Source: Pseudomonadota bacterium (GTDB taxonomy: Bacteria > Pseudomonadota > Gammaproteobacteria > Steroidobacterales > Steroidobacteraceae). From it: 39,603 bases of DNA. The notes beneath the pieces were generated by a model, which saw only the letters and a list, made by a program, of their open reading frames with translations, made no database searches and had not been told where the DNA came from. This document shows positions 7,762 through 17,116 of this stretch, one piece after another (within the stretch, counting starts at the first letter, position 1; every line of letters begins with the position of its first letter). The stretch lies in the NCBI GenBank assembly GCA_025360865.1, contig JANYBG010000182.1, positions 1-39,603 of the forward strand. Reading direction: 5' to 3'. The translations under genes and the position numbers were made by a program.

Positions 7762-8283
7762 TTGTTGCCCCGTCGGCTGCTGAAAAAAATCACTCCGGAC
7801 CCCCAGATGTTGCAGGGGCGCTGGTTCCTGCGCCCGTTTGGAACGCGTCTGGCGGATCCAAGGCTGTGGACGCTCAGCCGGCGCGGGGTGACCTACGCGT
7901 TCGGGCTGGGCCTTGCGATCAGTTTCATACCCCTGCCCGTGCACCTGCTGCTCGCCTGCGCGCTCGGCGTCGCTTTCGGGCTGAACATCCCGGTGGCCGC
8001 CGGCACGACCTTCTTCGTCAACCCGTTCACCATCGTGCCGGTGTACTACTTCGCCTACCGCGTGGGTGCCGCCCTGCTGCACAGCCCGAGGCAGCACTTT
8101 CACTTCGCGCCGCACCTGCGCTGGTTCACCCATGAACTCACCCCCGTATGGCGACCCTTCGTGCTCGGCTGCCTGGTGTGCGGCGTTGTCGCCGGCTTCG
8201 TCGGCTGGCTCGTGCTCGAGCTGGTGTGGCGCTGGCAGGTCATGAGCCGTTACCGCACGCGGCACCAGGCCAAGGGCGGCTAG
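7762..8283 (+). CDS. DUF2062 inner-membrane protein
   Basis: 173 residues. The N-terminal block (LPRRLLKK, then [20 protein letters not shown]) followed by hydrophobic segments [36 protein letters not shown] and [20 protein letters not shown] is characteristic of DUF2062. The family has no firm biochemical function; it often neighbours comEC, lolCDE or glycosyltransferase genes. The start is TTG (7762, or the TTG at 7765); no ATG precedes the conserved N-terminus, and no clear ribosome-binding site is visible. The TAG stop shares CTAG with the convergent lolD stop. In Pseudomonas comEC separates this gene from exbB, but it is absent here. Confidence 0.85.
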   Translation: MLPRRLLKKITPDPQMLQGRWFLRPFGTRLADPRLWTLSRRGVTYAFGLGLAISFIPLPVHLLLACALGVAFGLNIPVAAGTTFFVNPFTIVPVYYFAYRVGAALLHSPRQHFHFAPHLRWFTHELTPVWRPFVLGCLVCGVVAGFVGWLVLELVWRWQVMSRYRTRHQAKGG

Positions 8284-8975
8284 GCGCCCGGGATCGCGCG
8301 AGCGACGAGCGTGCCGCGCTGGAGTTCGTAAACGGATTCCATGCGGTTGGCGAGCCTGAGATCGTGGGTGACCACGACCAGGCTCGTGCCACGCTCGCGG
8401 TTCAACTCCAGCATCAGCTCGAACACGCTCTCGGCGTTGCCGCCGTCGAGGTTCCCGGTCGGCTCATCGGCCAGCACGATGCGCGGCTCGGTGACCAGCG
8501 CGCGCGCCACCGCGGCGCGCTGGCGCTCACCGCCGGAAAGCTGGTGCGGCCGGTGCTCCAGGCGCGCCCCAAGGCCCACACGCTGCAGCAGCGCGCGCGC
8601 CGCGGCGCGCGCCACGCTCACCTTGGCGCGCCTCACCAGCAGCGGCATCGCGACATTCTCCAGCGCCGAGAACTCCGGTAGCAGGTGATGGAACTGGTAC
8701 ACGAACCCCAAGGCGTGGTTGCGCAGGCTGCCACGCTCGTTCTCGCTCAGGGAATGGATGTCGCGCCCGTCGACCAGCACCGCGCCGGTGCTCGGCCGGT
8801 CCAGCCCCCCCAGGATCTGCAGCAGGGTGGTCTTGCCGGATCCGGAGGAGCCGACGATCGCCACACGCTCCGCGCGCGCGATCGACAGCCGCACCCCCTC
8901 GAGCACGTGCACGAGCTCCGGCCCCTGGCGAAAGCTCTTGTGGACGTCGCGTGCCTCCAGAACGTTGTCACTCAT
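8280..8975 (-). CDS. lolD: Lipoprotein-releasing system ATP-binding protein LolD
   Basis: 231 residues from the ATG at 8975 ([15 protein letters not shown]); an open frame continues upstream inside lolC but is not conserved coding sequence. Walker A is GSSGSGKT (42-49), the signature LSGGE (146-150), and Walker B IVLADE precedes the MacB/LolD-type PTGNLD. This ATPase drives extraction of outer-membrane lipoproteins from the inner membrane to LolA. Its start overlaps the upstream permease stop by eight bases, so it is cotranscribed with both permeases. Confidence 0.95.
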   Translation of the reverse strand: MSDNVLEARDVHKSFRQGPELVHVLEGVRLSIARAERVAIVGSSGSGKTTLLQILGGLDRPSTGAVLVDGRDIHSLSENERGSLRNHALGFVYQFHHLLPEFSALENVAMPLLVRRAKVSVARAAARALLQRVGLGARLEHRPHQLSGGERQRAAVARALVTEPRIVLADEPTGNLDGGNAESVFELMLELNRERGTSLVVVTHDLRLANRMESVYELQRGTLVARAIPGA

Positions 8976-10215
8976 GGCGCAGGGCCTCCGCGGGGGCGGT
9001 GCGCGCCGCGCGCCACGCCGGATAGATGGTCGCCAACACGCACAGCAGGAAGGCCACCGCGCACACCTTGAACACGTCGCCCCACTCGACGAACGCCGGC
9101 AGGTCACTCATGTAATACACCTTCGCATCGAGGAATTGCGTGCCGAGCAGGTGCTCGAGGCCTGCGACCAGAGCCTGCAGGTTGTGCGCCAGCAGCGTGC
9201 CCAGCAGTGCCCCCAGCAGCGTGCCGGCGAGCCCGATGAGCACACCCTGGATGGCGAACATCACGAGCACGTTGCGCGGAGCGGCCCCGAGCGTGCGCAG
9301 AATGGCGATATCGGTCTGCTTCTCCTTCACGATCATGACCAGCGTCGCGACGATGTTGAAGGCGGCCACCGCGACGATCATGAGCAGGATGAGGAACATC
9401 ATCGACTTGGTGATCTCGATCGAACGAAAGAAATTCGCGTGGTCCTGCGTCCAGTCGTTGACGAAGAAGCCGGGCCCGCCGAGCGACAGCGCCACCTCGC
9501 GCACGCGGCGCGGCGCCTGCAGCGGGTTGCGGAAGGCGAGCCTGAGGCCGGTGATGCCGTCACCGCTGCGGAACAGGCGCGCGGCATCGGTCATGTTCAC
9601 CAGCGCAAGCCCGCGGTCAAACTCGTACATGCCCGACTCGAAGATCCCCACGACGCGGAAGCGGCGCATCCTGGGCACCACCCCGGTCGGGGTCGCGGTG
9701 CCGGCCGGGGCGATGAGCACCACCGAATCCCCGGTGCGCACGTTCAGCTCATGCGCGAGCGCGCTGCCGAGGACGGTGCCGTAACCGCCCGCGGTGAGCT
9801 CATCGAGGCTGCCGGCGATCACCCGCTGGGCAAGTCCGGTGGCCGTGCGCTCCTCCTCCGGCAGCACGCCACGCACGCTCGCGCCGGCCATGCGCCGCCC
9901 GTTGGCGAACATCGCCTGGCTCTCGATGTACGGCACCACGGCCTGCACGCCCGCCTGCCCACGCACGCGCCGCTGCACGTCGCGCCAGTTGGCGAGCGCG
10001 CCATCCAGTCCCATGAGGGTCGCGTGCGAGGTCACCGCGAGCATGCGCGTGCGCAGCTCGCGCTCGAAGCCGTTCATCACCGAGAGCACGACGATCAGCG
10101 TCGCGACCCCGAGCATTAGCCCGCACACCGACATCAGCGCCACGAAGGACACGAAGCCGCGCCGGTGGGTGGAACGCAGGTGACGCGTGCCGATGAGCCA
10201 CTCGTAGGCGCTCAT
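8968..10215 (-). CDS. lolC: Lipoprotein-releasing ABC permease (LolC-like)
   Basis: 415 residues with the LolC/E layout: one N-terminal membrane segment (about 24-46, ending [15 protein letters not shown]), a large periplasmic domain, and three C-terminal segments from about residue 265. A TPTGVVP stretch at 175-181 resembles the hook loop by which E. coli LolC recruits LolA; the other permease lacks a clear equivalent, so I label this one LolC. That comparison is from memory and should be checked by alignment. It begins 3 bp after the upstream permease stop. Confidence 0.85.
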   Translation of the reverse strand: MSAYEWLIGTRHLRSTHRRGFVSFVALMSVCGLMLGVATLIVVLSVMNGFERELRTRMLAVTSHATLMGLDGALANWRDVQRRVRGQAGVQAVVPYIESQAMFANGRRMAGASVRGVLPEEERTATGLAQRVIAGSLDELTAGGYGTVLGSALAHELNVRTGDSVVLIAPAGTATPTGVVPRMRRFRVVGIFESGMYEFDRGLALVNMTDAARLFRSGDGITGLRLAFRNPLQAPRRVREVALSLGGPGFFVNDWTQDHANFFRSIEITKSMMFLILLMIVAVAAFNIVATLVMIVKEKQTDIAILRTLGAAPRNVLVMFAIQGVLIGLAGTLLGALLGTLLAHNLQALVAGLEHLLGTQFLDAKVYYMSDLPAFVEWGDVFKVCAVAFLLCVLATIYPAWRAARTAPAEALRHE

Positions 10216-10218
10216 GGC

Positions 10219-11487
10219 TCACTCATAGCGCAGCGCCTCGGCCGGGGCGGTGCGCGAAGCCCGCACCGCGGGGTACAGCGTGGCGAGGGCCGTCAGCGAC
10301 AGGGCCGCGATCGAGATCGCGAGGATGTTGCTCCAGCGCACCTCGGAGGGGATCGCGGTGATGTAGTAGACGTCGGAATCCATCACCTGGAAGCGGAAGG
10401 TGCGCTCGAGCAAGGGCACGATGGTGTCGACGTTCAGCGCCAGCAGCAGCCCCAGCCCCACGCCGGCGAGCACGCCCAGCCAGCCGATCACCAGCCCCTG
10501 CGTGATGAAGATGCCCATGACACGCCGGGGAGCCGCCCCGAAGGTGCGCACGATGGCGATGTCGGTGCGCTTGTCGGTCACCACCATCACGAGCATCGCC
10601 ACGATGTTGAAGGCGGCGACCGCGACGATGAGCAGCAGGATCAGAGACATCATCGTCTTCTCGATGCGGATCGCGCGGAAGTAGTTGGCGTTGTCCTGGG
10701 TCCAGTCGCGGACCTCGAGGCTCCCCGGCAGCGCCCTGCGCAGCGCCGCGGCGACGACCGGCGCGCCGAGCACGTCCCGCACACGCACCCGCAGCCCCTC
10801 GCTCGCGGTGCCCGCCGCGCCCAGCGCGCGCACGTCATCGAGGTTGGCGAACACGAGCGTGCCATCGTGGTCCTGCAGACCCACCTCGAACACGCCGGCC
10901 ACGGTGAACTCGCGCAGCTTCGGCGCCGGCGCCCCGTCCTCGCTCACCGTCGGCACGAGCACGGTGAGCGAGTCGCCGACATTCAGCCCCAGGCGCTCGG
11001 CGATGATCGCGCCCACGATCACGCGGGCCGACGCGCTTGTAAGATCCGCCAGGTGGCCCTGGGTGATCGCCTTGCCCAGTTCGCCCCGGCTCGAAGCCGA
11101 ATCCGGCTCGATCCCGCGCAGCAGCACCGGGATCATCTCGGGCTGGCGCACCGCGAGGGCCTGCAGCTCCGCGTAGCGTGAGACATCGATAACGCCCGGG
11201 CTTGCGAGCACCGTGTCCGTCGCCTGCCGCCACTGGGAATCGCTCAGGGTCGCGATCGCGGCGCCGGGCGCGGCCGCCTCGGTCACCCGCACCTGGGCGC
11301 TCAAGGACAGCAGCCGGTCGCGCAGCTCGCTCTCGAACCCGTTCATCACCGACAGGATGACGATGAGCGCGGCGACGCCCACACACACACCAATGAGGGA
11401 TGCCCAGGTGATGAAGGAGACGAAAAACTCGTGCGAGCGGGCCCGCACGTAGCGCAGGCCCATGTAGATCGACAGGGGGTGGAACAT
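10219..11487 (-). CDS. lolE: Lipoprotein-releasing ABC permease (LolE-like)
   Basis: 422 residues, clearly paralogous to the next gene (SVMNGFESELRDRLL against [15 protein letters not shown]; both end [14 protein letters not shown] or [14 protein letters not shown]). It has the same one-plus-three membrane topology with a periplasmic MacB-like domain. No TPxGxxP hook-like loop is visible where the neighbour has one, and a DHDGTLVFANLDD stretch is closer to what I recall of LolE. Together with LolC and LolD it would form the LolCDE complex. It is the first gene of the operon. The upstream 129 bp are AT-richer, but I find no convincing -35/-10 pair. Confidence 0.82.
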   Translation of the reverse strand: MFHPLSIYMGLRYVRARSHEFFVSFITWASLIGVCVGVAALIVILSVMNGFESELRDRLLSLSAQVRVTEAAAPGAAIATLSDSQWRQATDTVLASPGVIDVSRYAELQALAVRQPEMIPVLLRGIEPDSASSRGELGKAITQGHLADLTSASARVIVGAIIAERLGLNVGDSLTVLVPTVSEDGAPAPKLREFTVAGVFEVGLQDHDGTLVFANLDDVRALGAAGTASEGLRVRVRDVLGAPVVAAALRRALPGSLEVRDWTQDNANYFRAIRIEKTMMSLILLLIVAVAAFNIVAMLVMVVTDKRTDIAIVRTFGAAPRRVMGIFITQGLVIGWLGVLAGVGLGLLLALNVDTIVPLLERTFRFQVMDSDVYYITAIPSEVRWSNILAISIAALSLTALATLYPAVRASRTAPAEALRYE

Positions 11488-11564
11488 CGTCGCTATTTGA
11501 CCACACTTAACATGATTTTCAGACGTGCGTCACAAATCGGACCGCGCGGGTGGCCCGGCGCGCT

Positions 11565-11591
11565 TTGACAGATTAGAGCCGGTGTTATAGT
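11565..11591 (+). promoter_or_regulatory. Sigma-70 promoter of the BamE-like gene
   Basis: TTGACA (11565-11570) is a perfect -35 hexamer. TATAGT (11586-11591) matches five of six -10 positions; the spacer is 15 bp, shorter than ideal. A GAGGAG ribosome-binding site (11605-11610) lies six bases before the ATG at 11617. Confidence 0.6.
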
Positions 11592-11616
11592 CCCGGGCAG
11601 TCTTGAGGAGAGTCGT

Positions 11617-11898
11617 ATGAAGACCCGAATGCTCGCCGCGTTGGCACTGGGTTGCGCGCTCACCGGCACCGCGCTGGCGGACACCGTCGTCGTCAACGAC
11701 AAGGTCCAGGTGCGCGACTCGACGATGGCCACTCCCCGCCGCGGCACGACGATGAGCGAGGTCGAGAAGCACTTCGGCGCACCCGCGGACAAGCACCCCA
11801 CCGTCGGCCAGCCGCCGATCACGCGCTGGGACTACAGCGGCTTCGCCGTCGTCTTCGAGGGCGACCGCGTCGTCGATTCCGTGGTCACAGGCGGCTAG
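11617..11898 (+). CDS. Small secreted protein with a BamE/SmpA-like motif
   Basis: 93 residues. The signal peptide MKTRMLAALALGCALTGTALA should be cleaved before DTVVV. The mature part has the block GTTMSEVEKHFGAP, then ITRWDYSGFAVVFEGDRVVDSVV. This pattern (G-M-x3-V-x3-hG-x-P, later W-x-Y and a V-h-F-x-x-x-x-V strand) recalls the small alpha/beta fold of BamE/SmpA and OmlA. It has no lipobox, so it would be a soluble periplasmic protein rather than a lipoprotein like BamE. The function is unknown. A strong promoter and ribosome-binding site suggest it is well expressed as a single gene. Confidence 0.7.
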   Translation: MKTRMLAALALGCALTGTALADTVVVNDKVQVRDSTMATPRRGTTMSEVEKHFGAPADKHPTVGQPPITRWDYSGFAVVFEGDRVVDSVVTGG

Positions 11899-12077
11899 CA
11901 CGCCGCTCCCGCGGACGGGCCCGGAGCGCGCAGGACCGGATCGCCCCGGATCCCCGGCGACTTCAGGACCCGGCCAGCCGCCCCCGCCGCTCGCGATCCC
12001 GCGTCCGCGCCGGTCGCGGGCACTTAATGCCAATGTGATAGTCTCGCGCTTAACAGAATAATTTCATTGGGGATCAG

Positions 12078-12893
12078 GTGCCGGCTGACGAGGCTCTCCG
12101 GGCCCATATCGAGGCTCTGGTGCGCGCGGGAACCGTGCGTCGCAAGACCGCCGGCGTGCAGCTGGAGGCTGAGATTCGCCGGCGCGAGGAGGTACTGCGC
12201 CAGACGTTCCGCCGCTATGTGTCCCCGCGGGTCGCCGACAAGATCCTGGAGGACGCGCAGCTGCGCGACACCCTGCTCTCCACCGCCGATTCGCGCGCGC
12301 ACGTGACGGTGCTGTTCGCAGACCTGCGTGGCTTCACCGCCATTTCCGAGCAACTCGAGGCGCACCGCGTCGTGCCGCTGCTGAACGAGTTCTTCTCGCT
12401 GCTCACCGAGATCACCTTCCGCCACGAGGGCACCGTGTTCCACATGGCGGGGGATTGCCTGATGCTCGCCTTCGGGGTGCCGCTCGAGCAGCCCGATAGC
12501 GCCCAGCGCGCCGTGCGCGCCGCTGGCGAGATGCTCAGCGGCTTCACCGCGCTCGCCGCCTCCTGGAAGGAGCGCCACCAGGTCGAGGCGGGACTGGGGA
12601 TCGGCATCAACGCGGGCGAGGTCGTGGCCGGCAACATCGGCTCCGCCTCCTACATGAACTACACGATCATCGGCGACACGGTGAACATCGCCGCGCGGCT
12701 GTGCCAGCGCGCGCGCGCCGGCGAGATGCTCTTCTCCAGCGCATTCAAGGACTCCCTCGACGCCCACGGCATGGATGTGGGGGCGACGCCGCTGCCGCCC
12801 CTGCAGCTGCGCGGTCGCTCGAACCCGATCGACATCTTCTGCGTGCCGCTGGAAAGCCGCATGCAGCTCAGCACGGGACGCGCCGCGGCCTGA
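12078..12893 (+). CDS. Class III adenylate/guanylate cyclase domain protein
   Basis: 271 residues, no membrane segment. A helical N-terminus leads into FRRYVSPRVADKIL and a class III catalytic domain. Metal-binding Asp82 (FADLRGFT) and Asp126 (GDCLM) are present, as are Asn203 and Arg207 in GDTVNIAAR and Thr196 of the class IIIb pattern. The lysine that normally precedes the second Asp by four residues is His122 (FHMAGD). A purine cyclase is therefore likely, but its base preference is open. The start is GTG: an in-frame TAA at 12051 leaves no alternative. The 179-bp gap upstream holds GATAGT (12037-12042), a weak -10-like hexamer. Confidence 0.85.
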   Translation: MPADEALRAHIEALVRAGTVRRKTAGVQLEAEIRRREEVLRQTFRRYVSPRVADKILEDAQLRDTLLSTADSRAHVTVLFADLRGFTAISEQLEAHRVVPLLNEFFSLLTEITFRHEGTVFHMAGDCLMLAFGVPLEQPDSAQRAVRAAGEMLSGFTALAASWKERHQVEAGLGIGINAGEVVAGNIGSASYMNYTIIGDTVNIAARLCQRARAGEMLFSSAFKDSLDAHGMDVGATPLPPLQLRGRSNPIDIFCVPLESRMQLSTGRAAA

Positions 12894-12912
12894 GCAGGCT
12901 TCGCCGCCCTTT

Positions 12913-12952
12913 CCGCGCCGCGGCGCGGTAAGCTGCGTGCCTTTTTTGGCAC
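12913..12952. terminator. GC palindrome plus T-loop hairpin between the cyclase gene and mfd
   Basis: CCGCGCCGCGGCGCGG (12913-12928) is a perfect 16-base palindrome. Nine bases on, GTGCC-TTTTTT-GGCAC (12937-12952) forms a second short hairpin whose loop is the T-run. The order hairpin then T-run is terminator-like for the cyclase transcript, but the T-run lies 13 bases from the first stem, so efficiency is doubtful. Confidence 0.35.
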
Positions 12953-12971
12953 CCCCTCCCGGCAATCGAAG

Positions 12972-15900
12972 ATGACCCCGCTCCTGCAACCCCCGGTCCC
13001 CAGCGCGGCCCTGCCGCGCCTGCGCTGGCACCAGCTCCACGGCAGCGCCGCGGCCCTTGCGCTCGCCGAGGCGACGCGCGCCGACAAACGCCTGTACGTG
13101 GTGATCGTGGATGCCGCGCGCGATCTTGAGCGCCTGACCGCGGAGGTACGCTTCTTCGCGGGGGATTCGCTCGCGCCGCTGCGCCTGCCGGACTGGGAGG
13201 TGCTCCCTTACGATGTGTTCTCACCGCACCCCGACATCGTCTCCGAACGCCTCAAGACTCTGTTCGAGCTGCCCCGTGTCGCGCACGGCTGCCTGATCGT
13301 CGCCGCCGACACGCTGCTGCAGCGGCTGCCGCCCAGCAACTACGTGCAGGGACGTGCGTTCGAGCTGCGCAAAGGCCAGCAGCTGCCACTGGAGCCGTTT
13401 CGGCGGCACCTCGCCGAGGCCGGCTACGCGAGCGTCAGTCAGGTGGTAAGCCCGGGGGAGTTCGCCGTGCGCGGCTCGCTCCTGGACGTATTTCCGATGG
13501 GCGCCACGACGCCCCTGCGCATCGATCTGTTCGATGATGAGATCGCGGCCATCCGGCGCTTCGACCCGGACACGCAGCGCTCGCTCGATGCGCTGGATAA
13601 AGTGCGGCTGCTGCCCGCGCGCGAGGTGCCCCTCGATGCGCCGGCGGTGAAGGAGTTCCGGCGTCGCTACCGGACGCGATTCGAGGGCGACCCGACGAAG
13701 GCGGCCATCTACCGCGGTGTGAGCGAGGGGCTGGCGCCCGCGGGAGTGGAGTTCTACCAGCCGCTGTTCTTTGAGGCGACCGCGACACTCTTCGATTACC
13801 TGCCCCGCAACTCAGTCATTGTGCACGACACGGCGCTGCCCCTGGCCCTCGCCCGGGCCTGGACCGCCATCGAGTCCCGCTACGAGGACCGGCGCCACGA
13901 CATCGAGCGCCCGGTGCTCGCGCCCGACGAACTGTTCCTGGAACCGGCGCTGATCGCCGCGGCACTGGGGAAGTTCGCCTCGGTGACCCTGGATGCCTCG
14001 CAGGCCGACACTGAACCGCTGGGCGCGGCGCCCGAGGTGCGCAACTTCCCCACCACCGCCCCACGCGAGCTGCGCGTGGATGCGCGCGCCCAGGAACCCT
14101 TCGCGCCCCTGGACGCCTTCCTCAGGGAGTTCGATGGCCGCGTGCTCCTGACCGCGGACTCCGCCGGGCGCCGCGAGGTCCTGCAGGACATGCTGCGCGC
14201 GGCCCACCACGAGGTGAACCTCGTGCACGGCTGGCGGGCCTTCACCGAAGGTAACGCGCGCCTGGCGGTCACCGTGGCGCCGGACCTGGAGGGACTGACT
14301 CTCACCTCCCCTGCCATCGCGGTCATCTCAGAGGCGCAGCTGTTCGGGGCGCGCGCGCGGCAGGAACGCCGTCGCAAGCGCGCGGCCGATCCTGAGGCGA
14401 TCCTGCGGGATCTGCGGGACCTCAATCCCGGCGCGCCGATCGTTCACGAGGAATATGGCGTCGGGCGCTACCTGGGCCTCATGCCGATGGAGATCGGTGG
14501 CTCGCCCGGGGAATTCCTGGTGCTCGAGTACCAGGACGGCGACCGCATCTACGTGCCGGTGCAGCAGCTGCACCTGGTGAGCCGCTACACCGGGGCGGCC
14601 CCCGAGAACGCCCCGCTGCACAAGCTCGGCACGGACCAGTGGTCGCGGGCGCGCAAGCGCGCGGCGGAAAAGATCCGCGACGTCGCCGCGGAGCTGCTGG
14701 ACCTCTACGCGCGGCGCAAGGCGCAGCAGGGACTGTCGCTGCCGGTCAACGCGGCTGACTACCAAGCCTTCGCCAGCGCCTTCCCCTTCGAGGAAACCGA
14801 GGACCAGGCGCAGGCGATTCGCGCGGTGCTGGCCGATCTGGCCAGCGAGCGGCCGATGGACCGGATCGTGTGCGGGGACGTAGGCTTCGGCAAGACCGAG
14901 GTCGCCATGCGCGCCGCCTTCGCCGCGGCCCAGGCCGGCAAGCAGGTCGCCGTGCTCGCTCCCACCACGCTGCTGGTGCAGCAGCACCTGGGTAACTTCC
15001 GCGACCGCTTCGCGGACCTGCCGGTACGCGTGGAGGCGCTCTCGCGCTTTGGCAACTCGCGGGAAACACAAGCGGTGCTCGAGGGACTGGAGAGCGGCGC
15101 GGTCGACATCGTCATCGCCACGCACCGCCTGCTGCACGCCAACGCCCGGTTCAAGGACCTGGGTTTGCTGATCATCGACGAGGAGCATCGCTTCGGGGTG
15201 CGCGACAAGCAGCGCCTGCAGGCGCTGCGCGCCAATGTGCACGTGCTCACCCTCACGGCGACCCCGATCCCGCGCACGCTCAACATGGCGCTCGGGGGAC
15301 TTCGCGACCTGTCACTCATCACGACCGCCCCGGCGGCGCGCCTTGCGATCAAGACCTTCCTGATCGAATGGCACGCTGGCACCCTGCGCGAGGCCGCCCT
15401 GCGCGAACTGCGCCGCGGCGGCCAGATCTACTTCGTGCACAACGAGGTGCGCAGCATCGAGAAGATCGCCCAGGAAGTGCGCGAGCTGATCCCCGAGGCG
15501 ATCGTGCGCGTCGGCCACGGCCAGATGCGCGAACGCGATCTCGAGCAGCTGATGGTCGACTTCTACCACCGCCGCTTCGACGTCCTGGTGTGCACCACGA
15601 TTATCGAGAGCGGCATCGATGTGCCCACGGCCAACACGATCATGATCAACCGCGCCGACCACATGGGACTTGCGCAGTTGCACCAGCTGCGCGGCCGCGT
15701 CGGGCGCTCGCACCACCGCGCCTACGCCTACCTCATCGCCCCGCCCCGCCAGGCGCTCAGCCGCGACGCCGCCAAGCGCCTGGAGGCGATCGAGTCGATG
15801 GAGGAGCTGGGGGCAGGCTTCGTGCTGGCGACGCACGACCTCGAGATCCGGGGCGCCGGCGAGCTGCTCGGCGAGAGCCAGAGCGGCCAGCTCACCGAGA

Positions 15901-16442
15901 TCGGCCTCTCCTTGTACCTGGACATGCTGGACCACGCGGTGAAGGCCCTGAAGGAAGGCCGCGAGCCTGACCTCGACCAGCCCCTCGCCGCGGCCACCGA
16001 GGTGGAATTGCGCCTGCCCGCCTTCCTCCCCGAGGTGTACGTGGCCGACGTGCACGTGCGGCTGTCGCTTTACAAGCGCATCGCCGCGGCCGACAGCGCG
16101 GAAGCCCTTGATGAACTCACCGCGGAGGTGCACGACCGCTTCGGCCCACTGCCCCCGGTGGCGCAGAACCTGCTCAGGATCGCCAAGCTCAAACTCAGCG
16201 CGCGCGCCATCGGGGTGCGACGGCTGGACCTGGGGGCCCAGGGCGGCTCGGTGGTGTTCGAGCCGCGCTCGGCGCTTGAGCCGGCCACGCTCGTGCGGCT
16301 GATCCAGAAGAGCCCGCGCGAGTACCGCCTCGAGGGACCACTCAAGCTGCGCATCTCGCGTACCCTGCCCACCGAGGCCAACCGGTTCGAGTTCGCCGGC
16401 GAATTTCTCAAGCGTCTCGGCGAAGCCCCACGTCTCAATTAG
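12972..16442 (+). CDS. mfd: Transcription-repair coupling factor Mfd
   Basis: 1156 residues, full length for the family. The N-terminal UvrB-like domains are followed by the RNA-polymerase-interacting region (GAPIVHEEYGVGRYLGL and LEYQDGDRIYVPVQQLHLVSRY). The RecG-like translocase has Walker A GDVGFGKT (635-642), DEEH (736-739), TATPIPRTL and a helicase C block GRVGRS. The C-terminal TRCF domain contains LPAFLPEVYV. The protein removes RNA polymerase stalled at lesions and recruits UvrA. It stands 78 bp after the cyclase gene and 9 bp before csiV, so mfd and csiV are probably one operon. Confidence 0.98.
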   Translation: MTPLLQPPVPSAALPRLRWHQLHGSAAALALAEATRADKRLYVVIVDAARDLERLTAEVRFFAGDSLAPLRLPDWEVLPYDVFSPHPDIVSERLKTLFELPRVAHGCLIVAADTLLQRLPPSNYVQGRAFELRKGQQLPLEPFRRHLAEAGYASVSQVVSPGEFAVRGSLLDVFPMGATTPLRIDLFDDEIAAIRRFDPDTQRSLDALDKVRLLPAREVPLDAPAVKEFRRRYRTRFEGDPTKAAIYRGVSEGLAPAGVEFYQPLFFEATATLFDYLPRNSVIVHDTALPLALARAWTAIESRYEDRRHDIERPVLAPDELFLEPALIAAALGKFASVTLDASQADTEPLGAAPEVRNFPTTAPRELRVDARAQEPFAPLDAFLREFDGRVLLTADSAGRREVLQDMLRAAHHEVNLVHGWRAFTEGNARLAVTVAPDLEGLTLTSPAIAVISEAQLFGARARQERRRKRAADPEAILRDLRDLNPGAPIVHEEYGVGRYLGLMPMEIGGSPGEFLVLEYQDGDRIYVPVQQLHLVSRYTGAAPENAPLHKLGTDQWSRARKRAAEKIRDVAAELLDLYARRKAQQGLSLPVNAADYQAFASAFPFEETEDQAQAIRAVLADLASERPMDRIVCGDVGFGKTEVAMRAAFAAAQAGKQVAVLAPTTLLVQQHLGNFRDRFADLPVRVEALSRFGNSRETQAVLEGLESGAVDIVIATHRLLHANARFKDLGLLIIDEEHRFGVRDKQRLQALRANVHVLTLTATPIPRTLNMALGGLRDLSLITTAPAARLAIKTFLIEWHAGTLREAALRELRRGGQIYFVHNEVRSIEKIAQEVRELIPEAIVRVGHGQMRERDLEQLMVDFYHRRFDVLVCTTIIESGIDVPTANTIMINRADHMGLAQLHQLRGRVGRSHHRAYAYLIAPPRQALSRDAAKRLEAIESMEELGAGFVLATHDLEIRGAGELLGESQSGQLTEIGLSLYLDMLDHAVKALKEGREPDLDQPLAAATEVELRLPAFLPEVYVADVHVRLSLYKRIAAADSAEALDELTAEVHDRFGPLPPVAQNLLRIAKLKLSARAIGVRRLDLGAQGGSVVFEPRSALEPATLVRLIQKSPREYRLEGPLKLRISRTLPTEANRFEFAGEFLKRLGEAPRLN

Positions 16443-16451
16443 AATGAAGCG

Positions 16452-17111
16452 ATGAACCGGCATATCACCCGTGTCCGATCAGCGTCCCTGGCTCTGGTGG
16501 CCGCATGGCTCGCAGGCGCCGCCCCGCCCATGCGCGCGCAGGACGCGCCCGTGCCCGCGCCTGCGCCCGCGACGGTCTATCACATCGAGTTGATCATCTT
16601 TCGCGCGACCGGCGCGCCGGGGGCGGCCGAGAACTGGAGCGTGCAGGGCGGCAGCGCCCGCAACATCGCAGGCGATGAGTCGGCCAGCGGCAACTCCCAG
16701 GTCGGGCGCTTCATCGGCGTGTTGCCCTCCTCCGACTGGCAGCTCTCGGAGCTGGAGGGCAAGCTTCGTGCCAGTGGCGCCTACGTGCCGGTGGCCCACG
16801 TCGCCTGGTCGCAGACGGCCAGTTCCTGGGGCACGCGCGCCGGGTTTCCGCTATCGCGGATAGGGGCGGGCGCCGAGGGCCTCTCCGGCACGGTCTTCCT
16901 TGAGCACGGCCAGTTCCTGCACTTAGGCATGACGCTCAACTACGCGATGGCGGCGCCGCCCGCATCGCTCGGGGCGGCCCCCGGCACGGTATTCACCATC
17001 AACGAGACGCGGCGGGTGCGCTTCTACGAACGCAGCTACTTCGACCATCCGGCCTTCGGGGTCATCGCCCTGGTGACTCCCGCGCAGGGTACGCGGCCCG
17101 CGGGCCGCTAG
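16452..17111 (+). CDS. csiV: CsiV-family periplasmic protein
   Basis: 219 residues with a signal peptide (MNRHITRVRSASLALVAAWLAG, cleavage near PMRAQ-DA). VYHIELIIFRATG at the mature N-terminus and the C-terminal block NETRRVRFYERSYFDHPAFGVIALVTP match the CsiV family (formerly DUF2803), which is usually encoded next to mfd. In Shewanella CsiV binds peptidoglycan and is needed for growth with D-amino acids. The role here is inferred from family and position. It ends 5 bp from the convergent toxin gene. Confidence 0.82.
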   Translation: MNRHITRVRSASLALVAAWLAGAAPPMRAQDAPVPAPAPATVYHIELIIFRATGAPGAAENWSVQGGSARNIAGDESASGNSQVGRFIGVLPSSDWQLSELEGKLRASGAYVPVAHVAWSQTASSWGTRAGFPLSRIGAGAEGLSGTVFLEHGQFLHLGMTLNYAMAAPPASLGAAPGTVFTINETRRVRFYERSYFDHPAFGVIALVTPAQGTRPAGR

Positions 17112-17116
17112 GGCCT

